Origin: Ruminococcus sp. | GTDB lineage: Bacteria; Bacillota; Clostridia; Oscillospirales; Acutalibacteraceae | NCBI GenBank assembly: GCA_004556705.1 | Contig: SFGA01000045.1 | Location: 1-21,902 of the forward strand | DNA: 21,902 nucleotides | Direction of reading: 5' to 3' | In this document: positions 6,443-15,148 of the stretch, in pieces | How the letters are laid out: every line of letters starts with the position of its first letter | Numbering within the stretch: the stretch's first letter is position 1 | Program-made: the position numbers and the translations under genes | The notes under the pieces: model-generated | What the model saw: the letters and a program-made list of their open reading frames with translations, nothing else | Database searches by the model: none | Told to the model about the DNA's origin: nothing

Positions 6443-8448
6443 ACTATAAGTCTTCCTATGCTGTACACTATGAACGCCGCAAGATACGCTACCGCACATT
6501 GCATAAACACAACTCCGACGGTTTTTGCCCGTGAGCCGAGCTCCTTTTTAATTGTTGCGACAGCCGCTACGCACGGTGTATAAAGAAGCGTAAACACAAG
6601 GAAGCTGACAGCCGAAAGTCCGCTGAAAATGCTCGGAAGAACAGTTCCGAGCTCCGCCGTGCCCGTGTTCATAAGCACCGACAGGGTACTTACAACAGCC
6701 TCTTTTGCCGTAAAGCCCGAAATCAAAGCCGTTACAGCTCGCCAATCGCCAAATCCAAGCGGTGTGAATATGGGAGCTATAAATTTGCCCACCATAGCAA
6801 GCAAGCTGTCTGCGCTGTCATCAACGACATTGAGCCTTGTATCAAACGACTGCAAGAACCAAATTATAATCGTCGCAAGGAAAATTACCGTAAAGGCTCT
6901 TTGCAGGAAATCACGTGCCTTTTCCCACAAAAGCAGGAAAACACTTTTCGGCGACGGCATACGGTAATTCGGAAGCTCCATTACAAACGGTACGGGCTCG
7001 CCCTTGAAAGCGGTCTTTTTGAGTATCAAAGCCACGATTATACCGAGCACGATGCCCGTTACATAAAGCCCTATCATAACAAGCGCACGGTATTTTGCGA
7101 AAAATGCCGCCGTAAACACCGCATATATCGGAATTTTCGCCGAGCAGCTCATATAAGGCGTTAAAAGTATTGTCATTTTACGGTCACGGTCAGACGAAAG
7201 TGTCCTCGTTGACATTATTGCGGGAACGGAACAGCCGAAGCCGATAAGCATCGGTACAAAGCTTCTGCCCGAAAGTCCGATTTTTCGAAGAAGCTTGTCC
7301 ATAACAAAAGCAACTCTTGCCATATATCCCGTGTCCTCAAGTATCGACAAGAAGAAAAACAGCGTAACGATTATCGGCAAGAAGCTCAAAACACTTCCCA
7401 CGCCTGCGAATATGCCGTCGATAATCAAACTATGCACAACGGGGTTGATTCCGTATGCCGTAAGCCCTTTATCGCACAAATTTGTAAGAGCGTCTATGCC
7501 GAGTGAAAGCAAGTCCGAAAGCCTTGAGCCGATAACGTTAAACGTAAGCCAGAACACAAGGAACATAACGCCGAAGAACACCGGCAGGGCGGTATATTTT
7601 CCCGTAAGCACCTCGTCCATTTTAACGCTTCGCTTATGCTCACGGCTCTCATTACATTTTACGACCGACTGTGTCACGGATTTTTCAATAAATGTATAGC
7701 GCATATCGGCAAGAGCAGCGTTGCGGTCAAGACCTGTATCGTGCTCCATTTCAACTATGCTGTGTTCAATGAGTTCTCGCTCGTTTTTGTCAAGCTCAAG
7801 CCTGTCGGCAAAATATTCGTCGTCGCCCTCAATAAGCTTTGTAGCGCAAAATCTCGGCGGAACGGATATGTTGCGTGCGTGATCCTCGATTACATGCGCA
7901 ACTGCGTGAATACAGCGGTGTACAGGACCGTCTGAACAGAAGTCTATCCTCTTTGGCAAAATGCGATTTTTCGCAACATACACCATTTTATCCGAAAGCT
8001 CGGAAACGCCCTCGTTCTTTGCTGCGCTTATCGGGATTACGGGAACGCCGAGGCTCTCGCTGAGCTTTTTAATATCAACCGTGCCGCCGTTCGCTCTGAC
8101 CTCGTCCATCATATTGAGTGCCACGACCATCGGCAAATTAAGCTCCAAAAGCTGCAACGTCAAATAAAGATTTCTCTCAATATTCGTAGCGTCAACTATA
8201 TTGATTATACCGTCGGGCTTTCCGTCAAGTATAAAATCCCGTGAAACTATTTCCTCCTGCGTATAAGGTCTTATCGAGTAAATACCCGGAAGATCGACAA
8301 CAGAGCAATTTTTCGTGCCCTTAATGTCGCCCATTTTCTGATCGACCGTAACACCCGGGAAATTGCCGACATGCTGATTTGAGCCTGTCAGCGCATTAAA
8401 AAGTGTCGTTTTGCCACAGTTTTGGTTACCTGCAAGTGCAAATATCAT
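6439..8448 (-). CDS. feoB: Ferrous iron transport protein B
   Basis: The protein has 669 residues, within the usual bacterial FeoB range. The N-terminal G domain shows G1 GNQNCGKTT (7-15), G3 DLPG (52-55) and G4 NMMDE (near 112). A helical spacer follows, then the membrane domain with the conserved Gate motifs GFGCSVPAIMSTR and SCSAKIPIYAVF, and a C-terminal set of helices including TPCVAAVATIKKE. FeoB imports Fe(II) across the cytoplasmic membrane and depends on GTP binding and hydrolysis. The gene follows feoA after 30 bases and overlaps its small partner by 4. The RBS is weak (AAAGG, distant), so it may rely on coupling to feoA. No feoC is seen. Confidence 0.97.
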   Translation of the reverse strand: MIFALAGNQNCGKTTLFNALTGSNQHVGNFPGVTVDQKMGDIKGTKNCSVVDLPGIYSIRPYTQEEIVSRDFILDGKPDGIINIVDATNIERNLYLTLQLLELNLPMVVALNMMDEVRANGGTVDIKKLSESLGVPVIPISAAKNEGVSELSDKMVYVAKNRILPKRIDFCSDGPVHRCIHAVAHVIEDHARNISVPPRFCATKLIEGDDEYFADRLELDKNERELIEHSIVEMEHDTGLDRNAALADMRYTFIEKSVTQSVVKCNESREHKRSVKMDEVLTGKYTALPVFFGVMFLVFWLTFNVIGSRLSDLLSLGIDALTNLCDKGLTAYGINPVVHSLIIDGIFAGVGSVLSFLPIIVTLFFFLSILEDTGYMARVAFVMDKLLRKIGLSGRSFVPMLIGFGCSVPAIMSTRTLSSDRDRKMTILLTPYMSCSAKIPIYAVFTAAFFAKYRALVMIGLYVTGIVLGIIVALILKKTAFKGEPVPFVMELPNYRMPSPKSVFLLLWEKARDFLQRAFTVIFLATIIIWFLQSFDTRLNVVDDSADSLLAMVGKFIAPIFTPLGFGDWRAVTALISGFTAKEAVVSTLSVLMNTGTAELGTVLPSIFSGLSAVSFLVFTLLYTPCVAAVATIKKELGSRAKTVGVVFMQCAVAYLAAFIVYSIGRLIV

Positions 8449-8478
8449 TTATAGTCTGTACCTTTCGTATATAAAATA

Positions 8479-8703
8479 TTATATCTTTTCAACCTCTATA
8501 AGTCTTGCGTCCGCTTTTCGAAGCGTAAGCTCATAGCCTCGCACCCTTATTTCTATCGGGTCGCCCATAGGTGCGGTTTTTTGAAGAGTTACGGCTGTGT
8601 GCGGAATAAGTCCCATATCGAGAAAACGCAGCCTGAGCGCACCCTCTCCGCCCACGGTTTTTATAATCGCCGTTTCTCCGTTTTTAAGCATATCAAGAGT
8701 CAT
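8479..8703 (-). CDS. feoA: Ferrous iron transport protein A
   Basis: The protein has 74 residues, an SH3-like FeoA domain: MLKNGETAIIKTVGGEG, LRLRFLDMGLIPHTAV, DPIEIRVRGYELTLRKADA. FeoA is a small cytoplasmic partner of FeoB needed for Fe(II) uptake. ATG 8703 is chosen because GGGGGA lies 6 bases upstream; an ATG at 8709 would leave almost no spacing. First gene of the feo operon. Confidence 0.95.
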   Translation of the reverse strand: MTLDMLKNGETAIIKTVGGEGALRLRFLDMGLIPHTAVTLQKTAPMGDPIEIRVRGYELTLRKADARLIEVEKI

Positions 8704-8751
8704 TTTCATTCCCCCGAAACCTTATAAATTTTGCTTTCTTATTATTGTATA

Positions 8752-8781
8752 ATGTTAGCACAGCCGTACTTTTATTGTCAA
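8752..8781 (-). promoter_or_regulatory. Promoter of the feo operon
   Basis: On the minus strand, consensus TTGACA (8776-8781) is separated by 18 bases from TAACAT (8752-8757), which is preceded by TGC as an extended -10. I see no clear Fur or DtxR box. The rest of 8782-8974 holds only the terminator below and no convincing gene. Confidence 0.72.
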
Positions 8782-8856
8782 CAGTTAAAGCTATATTTCA
8801 AAGCAAAAAACGAAGCCACTGCATTAGCTTCTGTAAAAGACGCCGTATTCAAGAAA

Positions 8857-8893
8857 AACAAACCGACTCCGCTAAAAACGAAATCGGTTTGTT
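8857..8893 (-). terminator. Intrinsic terminator of the glycosidase operon
   Basis: Arms AACAAACCGA and TCGGTTTGTT (10 bp, perfect) enclose a 17-base loop. On the minus strand the stem runs into TTTTTCTTG. It lies about 80 bases beyond the GH31 stop. Confidence 0.75.
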
Positions 8894-8974
8894 GTTTTGA
8901 ATTAAATTCACTGTATCAAGCAAGCTCTTTTGTTCCGTCTGCTCAAGCCGCAACGGCTCAAAAGATTAAAATAT

Positions 8975-11238
8975 TTATTTTACCGTAACATTCAACTTGC
9001 GTAAATCCGTAGAAACAAGCTTGATTTCAGGTGTGAATTTTACATTACCCTTATTATTTACAACAACATTCACATTATCGTTATCGCAATTTACATCAAA
9101 CTCTAATTTTACGCAGTTGTTTTTTAAGTATTCAAAGGACTCGCCGTCATCATTAAAATAACGGGCTGTAAATTTGCCGTTTTTAACAGGATAAACGGTA
9201 AAAACGACTTTTTCTGCGGATTTGTATGAGCACTCGCCCTCATCAACGGGAAAAACAGAGCCGGAACGAATAAAATAAGGCACAGGCTTATCCGGCGGCA
9301 AATCGACCTTTACCGTGCTTCCGCCGCAATAAAGCTTTCCTGTTTCATTCAGATACCAATCGTCGCCCTTTGGCAGGTAAACAGACACCTGATCTACGCC
9401 CTCATCAAGCACGCAGGCTGCCAAAACATCCCTGCCAAGCATAAACGCATCGGTATTTACGTCAATATTTTCATCATCGTAATAAATATAAGGCGGAGCT
9501 TGCACGGGAACATCGTTTTCCACGCTGTTATAAGCACAATTATATAAATAAGGTATCAGGCTTTTGCGTTGTCTTAAAATCGCCTTTGCGCCGCACAAGC
9601 CGCTTTCATAGCTCCACGGCATAGTGGCAGAGCCGTCGCCGTTCCAAGAATGAATTGTAAAACGTGGCTCAAAAACGCCGTGCTGCATCCATCTTAAAAG
9701 CAATTCTTCGGAAGGCATTTCGCCTGAAAAGCCTCCTAAATCGTGACCGTAAAAATAAAAGCCTGAAAGGGACATTGTCATTCCCACATAATGGCAAAAA
9801 CGCAAATCGTGAAACGAAGTGAAATTATCGCCGGACCAGGTTTGCGCCAAGCGTCTGACACCGCTGTTTCCGCTTCTTGTAGATAAAAACGGACGCTTCT
9901 CGGGATATTTTTTCATTTGCGCCTTGTACGAAGATAATACCATTAAATAAGTTAATATCGGACGAATTCTGCACGCAGAAGCTTTTTCGCCAAAGCCTGC
10001 GGCAACAGCGTCGGTTGCCTTAATATCGAACTCGTTATTATCATTCCATGTAGCATCAATTCCGAAATCAAGTAGCTTTTCGGTTACCTGACTGCCCCAA
10101 AAATCGAAGGTATCGGAATTTGTAAAGTCCAAATAACTGCCCACGCCGTCCCAAAACTGCGTTACATAGGGTGTTCCGTCTGCATTTTTAACGAAAAACC
10201 CTTTTTTCGCCAACTCATCATACATTGGATGCGAGGTCAAAAAAGCAGGTTTAATATTCGGAATTAAATGTATTCCTGCATTATTGTAATCGGCAACGAA
10301 TTTTTCAGGATCAGGGAACTTATCGTAATTCCAATTAAAAACGCAGCGCAAATTTCCTATTGAAGTATATCCCGATGAAAGATAAAATCCGCCGCAGCTC
10401 AAATCAAGGTCTTTAATTTTATCCAAAAAGCCCTGCATCTGATTTTGTGCGTCAGGCGCATCGGTATATGCCATTGTGCTGCCGCAATAATCGAAGCTCC
10501 ACTTAGGCGGAAAAGCCTGCTTGCCGCACAAGCGAGCATATTGTTGTAAAACAGAAAGCTTGCTTCCGAAAAAAACATAATAAACCAAGCAATCGTCATC
10601 CGTCTGCCCAAATCAACAAAAGATGTGTCTGTTGTATCGTAATAAATACCGTAAGCGCCAACAGAATTTTCGCAAATGTAAAACGGAACGTGCTTGTACA
10701 GAGGATCTGTTTTTTCTGCGTCAAAGCCCATACTGTCCGCCGTTTCAATGCGGTAAACCTGACCTGCTTTATTTATCAGACCGCTTTTGTCGCCAAGTCC
10801 GAAAATATGCTCGTCATCTTCTCTGGTAATATAATGATAAGACCCGTTGCCGAATTCGCCTTCAAAATTATAGGCAAGCGGTGCTCTGTCTGCGAACAAA
10901 AGCTTCGACTCTTTACTGTAAGACAAAATAAAATTATTCAAATCGAGGTCAACGGTAACGCCGCAATCAAGAACAAATTTCTCTTTATTTTCAAATTTTT
11001 CAACAACAGGCGCAACACAGTCAAATCCGTCCACGGATAATCTGCTTCTGCCGAGAGAGGACAGGTTGTTATTCGGATTTACGGTAAAGGTCGGCAGCAT
11101 TTCGGCGTTATCGTTAAAAACAGCCACACGCAAAGCACTGCCGCTTATGAAATCAATGTTGATATTAACGTTATCGCACTTATATTCACGGTGCGTTTCG
11201 TTTTCGTTTGTAAGCTTAAAAATATGATTAAATCTCAT
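8975..11238 (-). pseudogene. GH31-family alpha-glycosidase, split by a frameshift
   Basis: Two frames cover one GH31 enzyme. The first, from ATG 11238, holds the N-terminal beta-sandwich and runs to IYYDTTDTSFVDLG before leaving frame. The second, open from about 10606 to 8975, holds the TIM barrel and C-terminal beta domains. One extra G in the GGG at 10607-10609 would give FVDLGQTDDDCLVYYVFFG and a 754-residue protein. In that numbering the nucleophile Asp is D400 in WNDNNEF and the acid/base Asp is D471 in WSGDN. Both are present and neither half shows other damage, so the lesion is recent or a sequencing error. GH31 enzymes cleave alpha-glucosides, alpha-xylosides or related bonds; substrate not determined. 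The start overlaps the esterase stop (TAATG). No signal peptide, so cytoplasmic. Confidence 0.85.
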
Positions 11239-12566
11239 TATATTGATGCTCCGCCAATAAATGTATTTTTCAAAAGCTGTGGGATGTTCCAATGTGCCGC
11301 CCTTGTGTTTTCACAAAAAGTCATAACCTTAGCCGTGCCGGGCTTCCACATCGGTATTTCATTGCAATTGGGATTTCCGTTTTTTGCAAAAGCAATAAAG
11401 GATTTTGCAAGCTGATTTGAAATTTCATAATCAACAGACTCGAAAGGCCGCCAATTTTTATCAAGAGTTGAAAAAGCATAAAGCAAATCGCTTGAATGCC
11501 AAGCACCCTTTTCATCGCCCGGCAAGCTGCGTGCAAAATAATAAATATAGCAATCGCTGTTTTTATCACAGGAAACCCATTTTTTATCGACAGCCTGCAA
11601 AACGGCAGGCACCATATCATTTTTTGTAACACCTATAATTTTAGGCATTTGAGGAATTGTCCTGTTGTTAAAATTTGACTGTGTAATTATTTTTCCGTCG
11701 CAAACCGGCAGGGTGTAAAGCATACTTTTAAGCTTTTCCTCCTTGCATGCCTTATCCCAAGCACGATAGAGCACCTCTTTATCCGCTTTTTTCAACTCGG
11801 CTATACTTTTACTTCCTGCATTTTCAACAATCTTATACCAAAAAGCTCTTGTTTTTTCAGGGGTTAAGGGTTTTGCGAGAAAACGCTGTAAACCGCCGCC
11901 GCTCATCATTATCGCTCCTGAAAACCAACCTTTGCAAAGCGGATTTGAAAGATGAATGTCAACGCTCATAGCCCCTGCGCTTTGACCTGAAAGCACAATA
12001 TTATTCGGGTTTCCGCCGAAAGCTTCAATATTTTCCCTAACCCATTTAATTGCGGCATATTGGTCAAAAAGTCCGAAATTACCGCAAACTCCGTTTTCAT
12101 CGGTTAAATCAGGGTGTGAGCAAAAGCCGAAGGCATTAAGCCTGTAATTCATCGCAACGAAAATCACGCCGTTTTTTGCAAAATTTTCGCCGTTGATATG
12201 CGCCTCGTTTGAGCTTCCGCCTGTAAAGCTGCCGCCGTGAATAAAAATTAAAACAGGACAGCTTTTTGCCTCTTTAGGCACATATATATTCAAAAATTGG
12301 CAATCCTCGCTGTATGTAAACGCCAAACCGTCTCTGAATTCATAATGATAAAAAGGGTTAACTGTTGCATCATCATCAAACCCACGGTGCTGATATGAGC
12401 ACTCCTTAAAGCAAGTTGCATCAAAAACACCCTGCCACTTTTCAATCACCTGAGGATATTCCCAACGCTTGGCATTTGCGTACTTTATGCCCCTGAATTC
12501 AAAGCAGTTTTCACCGTCTATGCCTTGAATTTTTCCGCATTTTGTTTGCAATTCGACTGTTTTCAT
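11238..12566 (-). CDS. Type B carboxylesterase (alpha/beta hydrolase)
   Basis: The protein has 442 residues, somewhat short for the type B carboxylesterase family. It shows the oxyanion-hole HGGSF (110-114), the conserved SEDCQFLNIY (86-95), the nucleophile elbow GQSAG with Ser196, and the catalytic-His region GAWHSSDL (His357). The usual Glu/Asp of the triad is probably Asp317 in VTKNDM. No signal peptide, so it acts in the cytoplasm, probably removing acyl groups from imported oligosaccharides, given the sugar transporter and glycosidase around it; that role is inference. AGGGG precedes the ATG by 9 bases. It starts 21 bases after the transporter and its stop shares a base with the GH31 start, so the three genes form one operon. 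Confidence 0.9.
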   Translation of the reverse strand: MKTVELQTKCGKIQGIDGENCFEFRGIKYANAKRWEYPQVIEKWQGVFDATCFKECSYQHRGFDDDATVNPFYHYEFRDGLAFTYSEDCQFLNIYVPKEAKSCPVLIFIHGGSFTGGSSNEAHINGENFAKNGVIFVAMNYRLNAFGFCSHPDLTDENGVCGNFGLFDQYAAIKWVRENIEAFGGNPNNIVLSGQSAGAMSVDIHLSNPLCKGWFSGAIMMSGGGLQRFLAKPLTPEKTRAFWYKIVENAGSKSIAELKKADKEVLYRAWDKACKEEKLKSMLYTLPVCDGKIITQSNFNNRTIPQMPKIIGVTKNDMVPAVLQAVDKKWVSCDKNSDCYIYYFARSLPGDEKGAWHSSDLLYAFSTLDKNWRPFESVDYEISNQLAKSFIAFAKNGNPNCNEIPMWKPGTAKVMTFCENTRAAHWNIPQLLKNTFIGGASI

Positions 12567-12587
12567 AAAATTATGCCCCTAAGTATA

Positions 12588-13988
12588 TCAATCGTTTTTA
12601 TTGCCGTAAAGCTGCTTGTGCAAATTCTCGATTTCCGATTTGCCCAGCTTGTAGCAAAAAGTCGTCAAAATAAACATAAGCAAAAGAATAACCGACGGCA
12701 CTATTGTTGCCGCATCAAACATTTTCGTTAAAACCTGCTGCGATTGTACGGCTTGCGTGCCCTTGTAGCCGATAGCTCCAAGCACTGCGGGAACGCCTGC
12801 ACCTGCGGCGGTTTGACCTAATTTGCGAACAAAAGAATAAATACTGTATGTCGTGCCCTCTTCACGCCTGCCCGACAAAAGCTCCTGATAATCCGTAACG
12901 TCCATAACAAGCGCCCAAACCTCAAGCACAAGGAAGGTTTGACCTGCACCCGAAAGGAACACGAGTCCGAGGAAAACATAAGGATTGTGAGCAAACGGGG
13001 TAAAACGCAAAAGGAACATCAAAGCGCTGATGACAAAGGAAAAGCCCAAGCCTGCGCCGCAAATTTCCTTTTTGCCGAATTTTCTGATAAGCTTACCCAT
13101 AAACGGCAAAAACAACGCCATAGGCAAATAGGTGCATATAGTAACAATGCTGTAAAGCCCCGGATTCTCAAAGTAATTTTTGAAAAGATAATTATAAAAC
13201 GTTTGCGTGTACATTTGAAAACAGATAAGAAACATAGATATAAAGCAAAGCACAACAAACGGCTTGTTTTTAGAAAGGACTTTGACGGTTTTCAGCAAAT
13301 TATAATCGCTTGTTTTTTGAGTCGGCGGAAGCTGAATTCGCTCTTTTGTCAATCTAAAGTGGATAATAAAAAGAACGATCGTTAAAACCGAAATTGCGCC
13401 TACGCACAATGAAAGCTTGTTCCCGTCAAGCACCTTTGACGAACTGCCGTCGGCATTGATTACAGTCGTGAAAACAACAAGCGGCATAAGAATTTGTGCC
13501 GGCAAGCCGCCGATTCCCGCACCGACAGAGCGCCACATTGAAAGAGATGAGCGTTCAACCTCATCATCCGTAATGGCACTTGCCAATGAGCCGTAAGGAA
13601 TATTGACGCCGGTATACATCATTCCGTAGAAAATATATGTTATGTAAGCATAGATTAAGTATTGCCCGTTTGACAATCCGGGGATTTTATAAAACATCAA
13701 AAACGCACCCACGGCAAGCGGAAAAGAAGCCCCTAAAATATAGGGTCTGAATCTGCCGTGCTTTGTCGGCTTTCTTGAGTCTATAAACGAACCCCACATA
13801 GGGTCATTTACAGCGTCCCAAATTCTGGCAACAAGCATTAAGATTGTTATGCTTGCGGCTGAAATGCCCAAAATATCGGTATAAAACATTGTTAAATACG
13901 AAGAAACAAGACTAAACGAGAGTATTCCGCCCATATCGCCCAAAGCATAACCAAGCTTATCCTTAAATTTAATTCCGTGCGTTTCCAT
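12588..13988 (-). CDS. GPH-family glycoside:cation symporter (MFS superfamily)
   Basis: The protein has 466 residues with about 12 membrane helices. The family signatures are clear: KLGYALGDMGGILSFSL at the start, then RIWDAVNDPMWGSFID and KHGRFRPYIL (cytoplasmic loop 2-3), as in MelB, XynB and UidB-type transporters. These import glycosides or oligosaccharides with Na+ or H+. I chose ATG 13988 because GAGGGGG sits 6 bases upstream; an upstream TTG lies inside that RBS. It is the first gene of the operon, behind a strong promoter. Together with a cytoplasmic esterase and a GH31 enzyme it suggests uptake of an acylated oligosaccharide that is then deacylated and hydrolysed. Substrate unknown. 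Confidence 0.92.
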   Translation of the reverse strand: METHGIKFKDKLGYALGDMGGILSFSLVSSYLTMFYTDILGISAASITILMLVARIWDAVNDPMWGSFIDSRKPTKHGRFRPYILGASFPLAVGAFLMFYKIPGLSNGQYLIYAYITYIFYGMMYTGVNIPYGSLASAITDDEVERSSLSMWRSVGAGIGGLPAQILMPLVVFTTVINADGSSSKVLDGNKLSLCVGAISVLTIVLFIIHFRLTKERIQLPPTQKTSDYNLLKTVKVLSKNKPFVVLCFISMFLICFQMYTQTFYNYLFKNYFENPGLYSIVTICTYLPMALFLPFMGKLIRKFGKKEICGAGLGFSFVISALMFLLRFTPFAHNPYVFLGLVFLSGAGQTFLVLEVWALVMDVTDYQELLSGRREEGTTYSIYSFVRKLGQTAAGAGVPAVLGAIGYKGTQAVQSQQVLTKMFDAATIVPSVILLLMFILTTFCYKLGKSEIENLHKQLYGNKND

Positions 13989-13999
13989 GAACAGCCCCC

Positions 14000-14015
14000 T
14001 CAACAAAATTGTTGA
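14000..14015. promoter_or_regulatory. Palindrome between promoter and RBS, operator candidate
   Basis: TCAACAA-AA-TTGTTGA has perfect 7-bp arms. It lies downstream of the -10 box and touches the RBS of the symporter gene, a typical repressor position. The regulator is not in this window. Confidence 0.5.
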
Positions 14016-14029
14016 AATTAAACAATAAT

Positions 14030-14057
14030 ATTATACATCGCTCGTTTTTGTTGTCAA
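14030..14057 (-). promoter_or_regulatory. Promoter of the symporter-esterase-GH31 operon
   Basis: On the minus strand TTGACA (14052-14057) and TATAAT (14030-14035), both exact consensus, are separated by 16 bases. Confidence 0.82.
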
Positions 14058-14062
14058 TAATT

Positions 14063-14076
14063 ACAAATGGATTTGT
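14063..14076. promoter_or_regulatory. Second palindrome, upstream of the -35 box
   Basis: ACAAAT-GG-ATTTGT has perfect 6-bp arms and an ACAA/TTGT ends pattern like the palindrome at 14000-14015. Centres are about 62 bases apart, flanking the promoter, which could allow repressor looping. Confidence 0.4.
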
Positions 14077-14122
14077 TGACCGATTATGAAAATTTGTGAT
14101 TTTTCGTTTTTGCTGTTTCTTC

Positions 14123-14164
14123 GCAAAAATAAAAAAGCGCCGAAAAACCTTGATTTTACCGGCG
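14123..14164 (-). terminator. Intrinsic terminator on the minus strand without an obvious gene
   Basis: Arms CGCCG (14138-14142) and CGGCG (14160-14164), extended by A/T pairs, close a hairpin. On the minus strand it is followed by CTTTTTTATTTTTG. No coding gene precedes it, so it may serve a small RNA or a lost gene, or insulate the symporter promoter. Confidence 0.65.
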
Positions 14165-14200
14165 TTTACGGGGTTTCGTTGTTAGTAAATTCTCGTCCAA

Positions 14201-14328
14201 AACCTGCTAATTTTTCGTGGTTTTTTGCCTTCCTTTTAGCAGGTTATTAGCAAATGCAAAGAAATATGGGAATATGAGTTGTATTTATACCGCCGTATTT
14301 CAAATTATTTGATGTCAATAGACGGCGG
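14201..14328 (-). other. Structured intergenic DNA with two long inverted repeats
   Basis: AACCTGCTAA (14201-14210) pairs with TTAGCAGGTT (14236-14245), a perfect 10-bp stem. CCGCCGT (14290-14296) pairs with ACGGCGG (14322-14328), enclosing TCAAA-TTA-TTTGA. With the terminator at 14123-14164 this could be a structured minus-strand RNA, but I see no good promoter. Nothing else recognisable lies in 14330-14440. Confidence 0.35.
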
Positions 14329-14442
14329 GTAGAAATATTCATAATTTTGGTCTATAATAGAAAAAGACAAACTGGAATTTGAAAACCATAAAATTATGAG
14401 TGATTATTGCTCTCCATAGGTTATCAATAAAATCCTCCAAAA

Positions 14443-14466
14443 GCCTTGAAAATAAAGGATTTATCG
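14443..14466. repeat. Candidate attL
   Basis: The first 12 bases, GCCTTGAAAATA, are identical to 21544-21555, and 9 of the next 12 also match. This is the leftmost repeat shared with the right end, in the same orientation, as expected for tyrosine-recombinase att sites. The exact crossover is not determined. Confidence 0.6.
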
Positions 14467-14528
14467 CAATGTGTTCACCTTATCCTTTTATATGATTTCA
14501 CACAAGTTTACTCTTTCCCTGCCTACTT

Positions 14529-14547
14529 ATAAGGGCAAAATCAAGGG
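14529..14547 (+). repeat. Left copy of 19-bp terminal direct repeat (integrase arm-site candidate)
   Basis: ATAAGGGCAAAANCAAGGG occurs here (N=T) and at 21489-21507 (N=A), 63 and 37 bases inside the respective att repeats. Tn916-type integrases bind direct repeats near both ends through an N-terminal domain, so these are plausible arm sites. Confidence 0.55.
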
Positions 14548-14579
14548 CAAGAAAATCTCATAACAAGATATAACAGAGT

Positions 14580-14606
14580 GTGGCAATCGGAGAACTGTGA
14601 CATATG
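14580..14606 (+). repeat. Left copy of a bipartite inverted repeat
   Basis: GTGGCAATCGG, 3 bases, then ACTGTGACATATG. The same two blocks recur inverted at 20121-20145, separated by 1 base, just upstream of the integrase. Here they lie 30 bases before the tnpV start codon. Confidence 0.7.
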
Positions 14607-14636
14607 TGCGAATATATTATAACGGAGGATTTTTTA

Positions 14637-15017
14637 ATGGACAAGTATATTTATGATGAAAGCAACGGTTTATGGTATGAGTTGCAGGGAGATTATTATA
14701 TTCCTTGCATTACTTTACCAACCGAAAAAGAACACAAGTTTATCGGCTTATGGGGACAGCGGTACAAACGCTATTTACAGGAACATAAACGAGCAGTTTA
14801 CACCACGCTGCTCACAAGCGGAAAATTGAACGGTTATCTTGCTGATATTGACGAACAGGCAATGGATATGATGTTCCGATTGGTTGAGCAAATGGCTGAC
14901 AAGGAAGGTGTGACTGAGCAACTCAAAGCGGAAAACCCGATGTTGTGGGTTGTAAGAATGAACGAGATACAGGCAAGGGCAAGAGAAATAATCAATAGAG
15001 AAATTATATACACATAA
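14637..15017 (+). CDS. tnpV: TnpV-type transposon-encoded protein
   Basis: The protein has 126 residues. It starts MDKYIYDESNGLWYELQGDY and contains HKFIGLWGQRYKRYLQEH, YTTLLTSGKLNGYL and MLWVVRMNEIQARAREI, the pattern of TnpV proteins found in clostridial mobile elements. These are accessory proteins of unknown biochemical role and not DDE transposases. ATG 14637 is preferred because CGGAGG lies 9 bases upstream; an in-frame ATG at 14604 sits inside the inverted repeat and lacks an RBS. It is the first gene inside the left end and is followed by a terminator, so it is transcribed separately from the cargo. Confidence 0.85.
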   Translation: MDKYIYDESNGLWYELQGDYYIPCITLPTEKEHKFIGLWGQRYKRYLQEHKRAVYTTLLTSGKLNGYLADIDEQAMDMMFRLVEQMADKEGVTEQLKAENPMLWVVRMNEIQARAREIINREIIYT

Positions 15018-15025
15018 AAGATTAG

Positions 15026-15058
15026 AGCGGCAGGGAGAAATCTCTGTCGCTTTATTCT
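15026..15058 (+). terminator. Terminator after tnpV
   Basis: An imperfect stem (AGCGGCAGGGAGA with TCTCTGTCGCT) is followed by TTTATTCTT, 8 bases past the tnpV stop. Confidence 0.65.
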
Positions 15059-15063
15059 TGCCC

Positions 15064-15092
15064 TTGACAATAAGGCACAACTATTATATACT
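15064..15092 (+). promoter_or_regulatory. Promoter of the GntR-ABC cargo operon
   Basis: TTGACA (15064-15069) and TATACT (15087-15092) are separated by 17 bases. An imperfect dyad with TGTA/TACA ends (15092-15112) follows the -10 box and may be the GntR operator. Confidence 0.75.
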
Positions 15093-15148
15093 GTACTTGT
15101 AGATGTAATACACTATATAATAGCAAGTAACAGAATGGCGGTGGAATT

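Noticed and set aside
8731..8988. 85-codon plus-strand frame between feoA and the GH31 gene
   Set aside because: It begins inside the feo promoter, crosses the terminator hairpin, has no RBS and resembles no family I know.
10600..10612. Programmed -1 frameshift in the GH31 gene
   Set aside because: The heptamer TTTGGGC has the right form, but GH31 enzymes are not known to use frameshifting, no stimulatory structure is evident, and one missing G explains the break more simply.
14637..15017. tnpV as a transposase marking an IS element
   Set aside because: TnpV proteins lack DDE or HUH motifs, and no IS-like terminal repeats bound this gene.
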